Source: Leifsonia sp. PS1209
GTDB taxonomy: Bacteria > Actinomycetota > Actinomycetes > Actinomycetales > Microbacteriaceae
Assembly: GCF_012317045.1 (NCBI RefSeq)
Contig: NZ_CP051154.1
Span: 2,294,001 to 2,358,000 of the forward strand
Length of the DNA stretch: 64,000 nucleotides
Direction: 5' to 3'
Shown here: positions 51,905-62,717 of the stretch, one piece after another
How positions within the stretch are numbered: the first letter of the stretch is position 1
Layout of the letters: each line of letters opens with the position of its first letter
Made by a program: the position numbers and the translations under genes
Notes under the pieces: model-generated
What the model was told of the DNA's origin: nothing
What the model saw: only the letters and a program-made list of their open reading frames with translations
The model's database searches: none

Positions 51905-54382
51905 ATGACACCAGCAGACGACCAGGCCGCAGCGGGCACCACCGAACGCATCGAAGACGTCGACGTCACGACCGAGATGCAGGGCTCCTTCCTCGAGTAC
52001 GCGTACTCCGTCATCTACTCGCGTGCGCTCCCGGATGCGCGCGACGGCCTGAAGCCCGTGCAGCGGCGCATCCTGTACCAGATGACCGAGATGGGTCTGC
52101 GTCCGGACCGCGGTCACGTCAAGTCCGCCCGCGTCACCGGCGAGGTGATGGGAAAGCTGCACCCGCACGGCGACAGCGCCATCTACGACGCCCTCGTGCG
52201 CATGGCGCAGGACTTCACCCTGCGCGTTCCGCTGATCGACGGCCACGGCAACTTCGGCTCGCTCGACGACGGACCGGCCGCCCCGCGCTACACCGAGGCG
52301 CGCCTCGCGGCGGCGGCGCTCGCCCTCACGGAGGACCTCGACGAGGACGTCGTCGACTTCGTCCCCAACTACGACAACCAGCTGATGCAGCCGGATGTGC
52401 TCCCCGCCGCGTTCCCGAACCTCCTGGTCAACGGCGCGAGCGGCATCGCGGTCGGCATGGCGACCAACATGGCTCCGCACAACCTCATCGAGGTGGTCGG
52501 CGCCGCGCGTCACCTGCTCGCGCATCCGGATGCCACGCTCGACGACCTGATGGAATACGTGCCGGGCCCCGACCTCCCCACCGGAGGCACGATCGTCGGC
52601 CTGTCCGGCGTCCGGGACGCGTATGCGACCGGCCGCGGCAGCTTCAAAACCCGCGCCAAGGTCACCGTGGAGTCGATCACCGCGCGCAAGAGCGGCCTGG
52701 TCGTCACCGAGCTGCCCTACCTCGTCGGCCCCGAGAAGGTCATCGAGAAGATCAAGGACGGCGTCAACGCGAAGAAGCTCTCCGGCATCTCCGACGTCAC
52801 CGACCTGAGCGACCGGCAACACGGTCTGCGGCTGGTGATCGGCATCAAGACCGGGTTCAGCCCGGAGGCGGTGCTGGAGCAGCTGTACCGGCACACCCCG
52901 CTCGAAGACGGCTTCTCGATCAACAACGTCGCGCTCGTGGAGGGCGGCCCGCAGACCCTCGGCCTGCACGAGCTGCTGTCCGTGTATCTCGGGCACCGCA
53001 TCCAGGTGGTCACCCGGCGCTCCCAGTTCCGGCTCGCCCGGCGCAAGGAACGCCTGCACCTGGTGGAGGGCCTGCTGATCGCGATCCTCGACATCGACGA
53101 GGTCATCCAGGTCATCCGCGCCAGCGACGACACCGAGCAGGCACGCACCCGGCTGATGGATGTGTTCGACCTGAGCACCCTGCAGGCCGACTACATCCTC
53201 GAGCTGCGCCTGCGCCGCCTCACCAAGTTCTCCCGCATCGAACTGGAGACCGAGAAGGCCCAGCTCGAAGCGGAGATCGCCGAGCTCGAAGAACTGCTCG
53301 CCAGCCGGGACCGCATCAACGCGCTCGTCTCCGACGAGCTGGAGCAGGTCGCCGCAAAGTTCGGCACCCCGCGCCGCACCCTGCTCACCGAGGCGCGTCC
53401 GTCCATCGCGACGGCGTCTGCACGCGGCAAGCAGCAGGTGGTGCTCGAAGTGGCGGATGTGCCCTGCCGGGTGCTGCTGTCCACCACCGGCCGCATCCTG
53501 CGGGTCGACCAGCAGCCGGGCGACGACGGCGGCCTCGACCGTATCGCTGCCCCGGCGAGGCGCAGCAAGCACGACGCGATCCTGTCGCAGCTGGACACCA
53601 CGACGCGCACCGAGATCGGTGCCGTCACCAACCGCGGGCGCCTCATCCGGTTCTCCCCCGTCGACCTGCCCGCCGCACCTGTCAACTCGATCCAGCTCGG
53701 CGCCGGCGTGAAGGTCGGCGACTACCTGGCGATGGCCGACCGCAAGGAGAAGGTGCTCGCGATCGTGTCGCTCGACGCGCCGCGGGCCATCGCGCTCGGC
53801 ACCAAGCAGGGCGTCGTCAAGCGGGTCTCCCCCGGCGACTGGGCCAACAAGCCGGAGTTCGAGATCATCGCGCTGAAGGCGGGCGACGAGGTCGTCGGAG
53901 CCGTGCAGGGCGACGACACCGACGAGCTCGTGTTCGTGGCCAGCGACACCCAGCTGCTGCGCTTCCCCGCCACCGCCGTGCGCTCGCAGGGTCGTTCGGC
54001 GGGCGGAATGGCCGGAATCAACCTCGGCGCGGATGCGCGGGTCGTCTACTTCGGCAGCGTGCCGGCCGACGAGAAGGACGAGACCGTCGTCGTCACCATC
54101 GCGGCCGGAGGGGACACCCTCCTCGGCGCGGACCCCGGCAGCGGCAAGATGAGCGAGTTCGCCGAGTTCCCGGCCAAGGGCCGCGCAACCGGCGGCGTGC
54201 GCTCCCAGCGCTTCCTCAAGGGAGAGACGGAACTGCAGCTCGCCTGGGTCGGCCGCGCGCCCGCCCTCGCGGTCGCCGCCGACGGCGCTGCACGCGCCCT
54301 CCCGGACACGCTCGTCCGCCGCGACGCCTCCGGCACCCCGCTCGACATGGTCGTCGCCTCCGTCGGCCGCCGCCTCGCCTAA
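51905..54382 (+). CDS. parC: DNA topoisomerase IV subunit A
   Basis: 825 residues. Catalytic Tyr129 in [11 protein letters not shown]; quinolone-resistance region [17 protein letters not shown] keeps the Ser and a Tyr/Asp pair. The C-terminal beta-pinwheel (about 510-825) has no obvious QRRGGKG GyrA box, which argues for ParC rather than GyrA. Convergent with parE across a large hairpin. Decatenates sister chromosomes. Confidence 0.92.
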   Translation: MTPADDQAAAGTTERIEDVDVTTEMQGSFLEYAYSVIYSRALPDARDGLKPVQRRILYQMTEMGLRPDRGHVKSARVTGEVMGKLHPHGDSAIYDALVRMAQDFTLRVPLIDGHGNFGSLDDGPAAPRYTEARLAAAALALTEDLDEDVVDFVPNYDNQLMQPDVLPAAFPNLLVNGASGIAVGMATNMAPHNLIEVVGAARHLLAHPDATLDDLMEYVPGPDLPTGGTIVGLSGVRDAYATGRGSFKTRAKVTVESITARKSGLVVTELPYLVGPEKVIEKIKDGVNAKKLSGISDVTDLSDRQHGLRLVIGIKTGFSPEAVLEQLYRHTPLEDGFSINNVALVEGGPQTLGLHELLSVYLGHRIQVVTRRSQFRLARRKERLHLVEGLLIAILDIDEVIQVIRASDDTEQARTRLMDVFDLSTLQADYILELRLRRLTKFSRIELETEKAQLEAEIAELEELLASRDRINALVSDELEQVAAKFGTPRRTLLTEARPSIATASARGKQQVVLEVADVPCRVLLSTTGRILRVDQQPGDDGGLDRIAAPARRSKHDAILSQLDTTTRTEIGAVTNRGRLIRFSPVDLPAAPVNSIQLGAGVKVGDYLAMADRKEKVLAIVSLDAPRAIALGTKQGVVKRVSPGDWANKPEFEIIALKAGDEVVGAVQGDDTDELVFVASDTQLLRFPATAVRSQGRSAGGMAGINLGADARVVYFGSVPADEKDETVVVTIAAGGDTLLGADPGSGKMSEFAEFPAKGRATGGVRSQRFLKGETELQLAWVGRAPALAVAADGAARALPDTLVRRDASGTPLDMVVASVGRRLA

Positions 54383-54400
54383 CCGCGCTCCCCCGCCCCA

Positions 54401-54471
54401 AAACAATCGAGTCCGAAGTTATTCACGCGACACGCCGTCGCTGGCGTGAACAACTTCGGACTCGATTGTTT
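54401..54471. terminator. 28-bp inverted repeat between parC and parE
   Basis: Arms 54401-54428 (starting AAACAATCGAGTCCGAAG) and 54444-54471 pair at 27 of 28 positions around a 15-base loop, ending in TTT on both sides (the minus strand reads on into CAAAA... beyond). It serves as a terminator for two convergent genes, but it is unusually long and less GC-rich than the other hairpins here. Confidence 0.8.
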
Positions 54472-54493
54472 GGGTACGGGCTCGATGGCTTCG

Positions 54494-56578
<2,085 letters not shown>

Positions 56579-56724
56579 GAGCGCTCCTTGCGATTCCGAT
56601 GCGCCGGATGGATGCCGACGTCACACACTCTCCAGCCTACGGAGTGCCGGCTGTGCGTCCCGTCACCGACACCCGCCTGAGTGTGTGCTACGCGTTCAGC
56701 GAAATAGCGGGCGAATCGGGCAGT

Positions 56725-56752
56725 GTTCCGTCCGGAACGTGGTTCTATATAA
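56725..56752 (+). promoter_or_regulatory. Promoter region with dyad upstream of DUF7455
   Basis: GTTCCG-TC-CGGAAC (56725-56738) is a perfect 6-2-6 dyad placed where a -35 would be; 7 bases on is an AT-rich TATATAA (56746-56752), a good -10. The dyad replaces a recognisable -35, suggesting an activator or repressor site. Confidence 0.5.
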
Positions 56753-56790
56753 GTACCGAGTTCACGGTTGCGATCTGAAAGGAGCATCAC

Positions 56791-57027
56791 ATGTCGACGA
56801 TCACCACGGAGAACGGTGCGGTTGACGAGCTCGCATCGGGGCCGCAACTGACGGCGGCCGACCGTTGCGACAGCTGCGGAGCCCAGGCATACATCCGCGT
56901 TGTCGTGAACAACGGCGAGCTCCTGTTCTGTGCCCACCACGGCAAGAAGCACCAGGAGAAGCTCTCGCAGATCGCGCACAGCTGGCACGATGAGACGGCA
57001 CGTCTCTTCGAAGAGCAGCGCGCGTAA
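56791..57027 (+). CDS. DUF7455-like small zinc-binding protein
   Basis: 78 residues: RCDSCGAQAYIRVVVNNGELLFCAHHGKKH, with CxxC and CAHH as a likely zinc site, and a helical C-terminus. AAAGGAG 7 bases before the ATG. Common in actinobacteria near sigA. Function unknown. Ends 33 bases before the racemase-family pair and may share its transcript. Confidence 0.88.
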   Translation: MSTITTENGAVDELASGPQLTAADRCDSCGAQAYIRVVVNNGELLFCAHHGKKHQEKLSQIAHSWHDETARLFEEQRA

Positions 57028-57060
57028 CGCGTTCGCGGCACTGCAGCGAGTCACCCAGAC

Positions 57061-57765
57061 ATGAGTGGACGGCCGAGGGGCGTGCGTAGGCGCGCCGTCA
57101 TCGACCTGAACGCCATCCTGGCGAACGCTGCGGCGACCGGGCCGCTCACCGACCTCACCGCCGACCTCCGCGCCGACGCGTACGGACACGGGCTCATCCC
57201 CGTGGCACGTGCGCTGTCGGATGCGGGGGTCGGCGGTTTTCTCGTCTCCCGGTTTGAAGACCAGGCCGATCTGGCGGACGCCGGAGTCTCCGGCGCACGC
57301 GTCGCCGATCCGGATGCCGCTGTCGACCCACACGTCGCCGGGCCCGAGCTCTTCGGGCTGGCAGGCGGGGGGCGTCCGGCCATGCGGCTCTCCGGCGAGG
57401 TCATCGCCGTCAAGCGCGTGCACGCCGACAGCGGCGTCTCCTACGGCTACACCTACCGCACGCGGCAGGACACGACGCTGGCGCTGGTCGCGCTCGGCTT
57501 CGCCGACGGCATCCCGCGCGTCGTCTCGAACAAGGCGCCCGTCCGCATCGGAAACTTCGTGGGCCGTGTGACAGGCCGCATCGCGATGGACCAGTTCGTC
57601 GTCGACCTCCACGACTTCACCGCCGAGCCCGGAGACGACGCGGTGCTGTTCGGGGACCCGGCCCAGGGCGAACCGTCCGTGGGCGAACTGGCGGACCTCA
57701 TCGGCATCGCCGCCGCCGTCATCACCTCGCGGCTCGGCCGCCGCATCGAGAGGGTCTACGAATGA
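57061..57765 (+). CDS. Short alanine-racemase-family protein lacking the PLP lysine
   Basis: 234 residues against about 370 for Alr. It keeps the barrel start (RRAVIDLNAIL, then DLRADAYGHGL at 35-45), but Arg37 replaces the PLP-binding Lys of KADAYGHG, and about 130 barrel residues are absent. The C-terminal domain is well kept: SGVSYGYTYR with Tyr128 at the place of catalytic Tyr265 of the Geobacillus enzyme, LGFADGIPR, and GRIAMDQF (Met176, Asp177). Its stop overlaps the next gene's start (ATGA), so the two are translated together. Alone it should be inactive; since Alr active sites are built from the barrel of one subunit and the C-domain of the other, it could complete the neighbour's site. 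Confidence 0.85.
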   Translation: MSGRPRGVRRRAVIDLNAILANAAATGPLTDLTADLRADAYGHGLIPVARALSDAGVGGFLVSRFEDQADLADAGVSGARVADPDAAVDPHVAGPELFGLAGGGRPAMRLSGEVIAVKRVHADSGVSYGYTYRTRQDTTLALVALGFADGIPRVVSNKAPVRIGNFVGRVTGRIAMDQFVVDLHDFTAEPGDDAVLFGDPAQGEPSVGELADLIGIAAAVITSRLGRRIERVYE

Positions 57766-58838
57766 CCATCGTCGACGCCATCGCGGAGCCCCTGCCGCGC
57801 GCGGTCATCGACCTCGCGGCGCTCCGCCACAATGTCTCGCATCTCGCCTCCCTCATCGCACCGTCCGAGCTGATGCTCGCGGTCAAGGCGGACGCGTACG
57901 GCCACGGCCTGCTCCCTGTCGCGGAGGCCGGCATCGACGCCGGCGCAGCGTCGCTGGCCGTCCTCGAGATCCCGGTGGGCCTGGTGCTGCGGCAGGCGGG
58001 CATCACCGTCCCCCTGCTCGCCTGGCTGCACGGTGCGGACACCGACTGGCGCGCCGGCATCGAGGCCGACATCGAGCTGGGCATCTCCGCACGCTGGCAG
58101 CTCGACGCGATCGCCGCCTCCGGTGCCGACCGTCCCGCCGTCGTGCACCTCAAGGTCGACACCGGCCTCAGCCGCAACGGCGCCACCCGCGAAGACTGGC
58201 CGGGACTGGTGGATGCGGCCGTCGCGCTGCAGAAACAGGGCATCGTGCGCATCCGGGCGGCGTGGTCGCACCTCGCAGACGCCTCCATCGCCGACGACGA
58301 GGCGGCGCTCGCCCAGTTCCGGGAGGCGGTCGTCGTCGCCGAGGAGCACGGGGCCACGTTCGAGATCCTGCACCTCGCCGCGAGCTCGGCGGGCATCCGG
58401 ATGCCCGAGGCGCGGTTCGACCTCGTCCGGTTCGGGATCGCCGCATACGGCGTCTCCCCCTTCGACGACAGCACGGGCGCCGACCTGGGCCTCATCCCGG
58501 CGATGCGCCTCGAAGCGCCGGTCACCCGCATCCACGTCGGCGGCACCACGCACGCGCGCCTCGGCATCGGCTATGCGGACGGCGTGCCGACCCTCGGCAT
58601 CGCGAAGGCGCACGTCTCCATCGGCGGACTGCCCTGCCCGGTGCTCGCGGTCGACGCGGACTCGATGCTCGTCGACGTCGGCGCGAACCGCGTGGAGGTC
58701 GGCGACACGGCGATCCTGTTCGGTCCTGGCGTCAACGGCGAGGTCATCGCCGAGAAGTGGGCGGACTGGGCGGAGACGATCGCCGACGAGATGCTCACGG
58801 GCGTCGCGCAGCGCGTCCCCCGCGTCTACGTCGGCTGA
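57762..58838 (+). CDS. Alanine-racemase-family protein with complete barrel but no tyrosine loop
   Basis: 358 residues. Barrel intact: Lys42 in AVKADAYGHGL, HLKVDTGLSRNG (Lys131, Arg138), WSHLADAS (His170), ARFDLVRFGIAAYG (Arg223). The C-terminal domain lost the VSYG loop: TRIHVGGTTHARLGIGYADG joins directly the strands that normally flank it, and the MDQ motif reads ADS. So the catalytic Tyr265 equivalent is missing in this chain but present in the upstream partner. GAGAGGG for its start lies inside the upstream gene. It could racemise Ala or another amino acid in a mixed dimer. Confidence 0.88.
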   Translation: MTIVDAIAEPLPRAVIDLAALRHNVSHLASLIAPSELMLAVKADAYGHGLLPVAEAGIDAGAASLAVLEIPVGLVLRQAGITVPLLAWLHGADTDWRAGIEADIELGISARWQLDAIAASGADRPAVVHLKVDTGLSRNGATREDWPGLVDAAVALQKQGIVRIRAAWSHLADASIADDEAALAQFREAVVVAEEHGATFEILHLAASSAGIRMPEARFDLVRFGIAAYGVSPFDDSTGADLGLIPAMRLEAPVTRIHVGGTTHARLGIGYADGVPTLGIAKAHVSIGGLPCPVLAVDADSMLVDVGANRVEVGDTAILFGPGVNGEVIAEKWADWAETIADEMLTGVAQRVPRVYVG

Positions 58839-59177
58839 CCGCGCCACGCACCCCCACCGCCGCACATCTTTCCCTGCGCTGGCCCGCTCCGTTCAAGCGG
58901 AGATTCCAGCCGGATCGCCCCCTACCTCCGCTGCACAGGATGCACCCGCGGCGTGTCGGCTCAGACTTCCTCCTTTACGCAACACCGGAGAATCCGGGCG
59001 ACACGCCGTCTGCGACTCCGTTAGTGCGGAGAAACGCTCGCGGGCCGGGTGGAACTCCGTTCGAACGGAGTTCGGGCGTGATGGGGGGGGTGAGCGGCGT
59101 GGTAGGTGGTGAGGGCGGCCGGTAGGGCAGGCGGGCGGCCAGGCAGCCAGCCGCCGGGGCCCGGGGCCGGACTCGGG
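58839..59177. other. Gene-free interval with three related hairpins and a 10-bp inverted repeat
   Basis: No credible gene. Three 16-base dyads of the form CTCCG-TTNNNN-CGGAG lie at 58887-58902, 59016-59031 and 59055-59070; the last extends to a perfect 22-base palindrome (59052-59073). CGGCGTGTCG (58949-58958) is repeated inverted at 58999-59008 and encloses a small CCGGA/TCCGG hairpin. A G8 run follows at 59083-59090. It separates two convergent operons, so termination is the simplest role. Confidence 0.65.
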
Positions 59178-59894
59178 CTAGAGCTTCACGCCGAGGCGGT
59201 CGGCGATGGCGCGGCGCGCGTTGGCCGCGTAGCGGTCGACGCTCTCGGTCTGCTGCACAGGCGCGAGTTCGGTGCGCAGGGCGGTCGCGAGCATCCGGTC
59301 GGCCAGTGCGGGGTTCATCGGCAGCACGGGGCCGTGCAGGTGCGTTCCGATGGCCGCGGCCAGCGCGACGCCCTCGGTCTGGCCGCCGTCGTTTCCGGTG
59401 CCGCTGACAACCTGGCCGAATGGCTCAGCACCCTCCAGCGTGGTCGTCGCCGAGTGGTTCTCGAAGCCGGCCACCGTTCCCTGCGCGGTGCGCACGACGA
59501 TCTCGCCGACGTGCCTGGCCGCGCCCAGCTGGGCGCGCGTCGGGAAGACGCCGGCCCCGGCCAGACGCTCGCCGTCGGCCGTGACCAGTTCGGTGCCGAG
59601 CAGCTGCCAGCCTCCCGCGATCGCCAGGATCGGGATGCCGGCGTCCCGCCAGTCCCGCAGCGCGGGGGCGATGCGCTGCACGTCGGCGAGCACCGCCCGC
59701 TGCGACGAGAGCGGTCCGCTGCCGATGTGCACGATGTCCACAGACTCCGGCAGCACGCCGCCGACCGGATGACGGACGACCTCGGCGTCGATGCCACGCC
59801 AGCGGGCGCGCTCGACCAGGGCCGTCACATTCCCGGCGTCGCCGTTGATGCCCAGCTCGGCCGGGTACAGGTGCAGGATGCGCAACACGCTCAT
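59178..59894 (-). CDS. GatD-like amidotransferase subunit with Ala in place of catalytic Cys
   Basis: 238 residues of the GatD/CobQ class I amidotransferase type: IVHIGSGPLSSQRAVL, then PILAIAGGWQLLGTEL where GatD has C-G-G-Y-Q; the nucleophile position is Ala93 (codon GCG). The catalytic-type His187 (GTHLHGPVLPMNP) and AGFENHSATT are kept. It cannot release ammonia from glutamine by the usual thioester route. ATG overlaps the murT-like stop (ATGA). Confidence 0.88.
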   Translation of the reverse strand: MSVLRILHLYPAELGINGDAGNVTALVERARWRGIDAEVVRHPVGGVLPESVDIVHIGSGPLSSQRAVLADVQRIAPALRDWRDAGIPILAIAGGWQLLGTELVTADGERLAGAGVFPTRAQLGAARHVGEIVVRTAQGTVAGFENHSATTTLEGAEPFGQVVSGTGNDGGQTEGVALAAAIGTHLHGPVLPMNPALADRMLATALRTELAPVQQTESVDRYAANARRAIADRLGVKL

Positions 59895-61165
59895 CGTTCG
59901 CCGCCCTCCAGGTCGAGGAAGCCGAGCTGCTTGCGGATCAGCATCATCTGCTCGTAGTTGACGATCATGGTCTTGGTGCCGGTCGCGGGCTTTGGCAGCG
60001 CGAGGAACGCGGTCAGCGCCGGCTTCAGCTCCGGGACGACCTGGTCGACCGGGATGCCCGCGTACGCGAACCGGGTGGCGAACTGCCACGCCTTCGTGCC
60101 GGAGACCACATCCACGTGCTCGATGGAGGAGAGGTCGATGTCGTAGACCCAGGACGGGTCCGGCGTTCCCTCGTCGACGGCCACGAAGACCTGCTCGGGC
60201 GGCGCGCTGAGGTAGTCGAGGTTCAGCTGCAGGCTCGGCGGGTTCTTCATCATGATGATCTCGATGTCCTCGTCGCCGACCCGCAGGGTCTCGCCGCGGC
60301 CGTAGACCGTGCGCAGCGACGACATCGCGGCTACCACGGCCTCCGGGCGGAACCGGTCGCCGAGCAGGCGGCGGGCCATCGCGGTCGCACCGGCCGCATC
60401 CACGGCGTAGTGCAGTCCGCGGGCGGGGAGGGCAACCTGCACGCTCTCGCCGCCGAACGCGAGGCGCGCACTGCGCGCGTCCAGTTCGCTGACGAACACG
60501 GACGGCACGGGAAGCGCTCCCGCCGGCACGCCGGACACGTCCTTGACGTTGGCGAGCCCGTTCGGCGACGCGTCGATGATCGACGGTGCCACCGCGAACG
60601 TCGACACGTCACGGCCCTCGGCGAGCAGTTCTGCGCCGACCCGCGCGAGGCTGTCGTCGTCGGCGTTCACCACGACGAACTCCGAAGAGGATGCGCCGAT
60701 CGAGCGGAGCATCCCGACCACCCTGGTCGGCTCGAAGAACCGGTTGAGCTGGTCGATCTGCACGTTCAGCAGCAGCGAGCCCCGTGGCTTCAGGATGGTC
60801 GCCAGGTCGACGCCGTACGCCTCGTCCACCTCGATCACGCCGACGTCGGCGCGCACGCGTCCGTCCAGCGGGACGGTGGCGAGCAGCGCGGACGCGATCC
60901 CCTGCGGGAGGTTGCCTCCCGACGGGTTGGTGAACACGGTCAACCCGTGCTCGCGCAGGATGCCCGTGAGCATGTTCGTCGTGGTCGACTTGCCGTTCGA
61001 TCCGGAGACGAACACGACGCCGAGCGGAAGCTCGGCGACGGCGCGTTCCAGGAACTTCGGCGCGATCGCGAGCGCGACGCGTCCCGGCACAGCCGAGCCG
61101 CCGCCGCGCAGGCGCAGCAGCCAGCGGGCGAGACGACCGGCGACGACCGCTAGCCTGTAGCGCAC
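59891..61165 (-). CDS. MurT-like Mur ligase without the zinc ribbon
   Basis: 424 residues: P-loop VSGSNGKSTTTNML (about 53-66), IEVDEAYGV, NVQIDQLNRFFEP, KNPPSLQLNLDYL and SWVYDIDLSSIEHVDVVSG. MurT normally carries a four-Cys zinc ribbon in the middle of the protein; this protein has no Cys at all, and residues 185-235 there are Pro/Ala/Val-rich. MurT activates the alpha-carboxyl of D-Glu in lipid II with ATP. GTG start at 61165, 9 bases after sigA, with GGGGGA touching it. Confidence 0.88.
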   Translation of the reverse strand: MRYRLAVVAGRLARWLLRLRGGGSAVPGRVALAIAPKFLERAVAELPLGVVFVSGSNGKSTTTNMLTGILREHGLTVFTNPSGGNLPQGIASALLATVPLDGRVRADVGVIEVDEAYGVDLATILKPRGSLLLNVQIDQLNRFFEPTRVVGMLRSIGASSSEFVVVNADDDSLARVGAELLAEGRDVSTFAVAPSIIDASPNGLANVKDVSGVPAGALPVPSVFVSELDARSARLAFGGESVQVALPARGLHYAVDAAGATAMARRLLGDRFRPEAVVAAMSSLRTVYGRGETLRVGDEDIEIIMMKNPPSLQLNLDYLSAPPEQVFVAVDEGTPDPSWVYDIDLSSIEHVDVVSGTKAWQFATRFAYAGIPVDQVVPELKPALTAFLALPKPATGTKTMIVNYEQMMLIRKQLGFLDLEGGER

Positions 61166-61174
61166 TCCCCCGGC

Positions 61175-62494
<1,320 letters not shown>

Positions 62495-62717
62495 GTGAAC
62501 ACCTTTCATACCAAGCGGAGGGGCCGAGAATCCGAAGCGCCTTGGCCTGGCTCAGGTTGCGTGCGGACATTACTAAGACCCATGTCAAGTCCTGGGTCTG
62601 TGCGCGGTGCAGTTTTCCATGCTCCGAGCCCCTGGATATGAACGGGTCCGATCAACTATTATTGCACGATTCATGGCCGCCCCCGACCATCGGTGCTCCG
62701 CCGCCGCCCAGCCGCTT
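62495..62717 (-). promoter_or_regulatory. sigA leader and promoter region
   Basis: A 223-base gap between the MFS stop and sigA. On the minus strand a -10-like AATAAT occurs at 62663-62658, the only AT-rich hexamer in the interval. No terminator hairpin was recognised. No gene seen. Confidence 0.4.

Noticed and set aside
51116..54406. Long minus-strand open frame across parC
   Set aside because: Shadow of parC; composition is Gly/Ala/Arg-rich and no motif is present.
57061..57765. Reading the short racemase-family gene as a decayed pseudogene
   Set aside because: The frame is clean, the C-domain motifs are well preserved, and the stop-start overlap with the next gene is exact; decay would not preserve just the part that its neighbour lacks.
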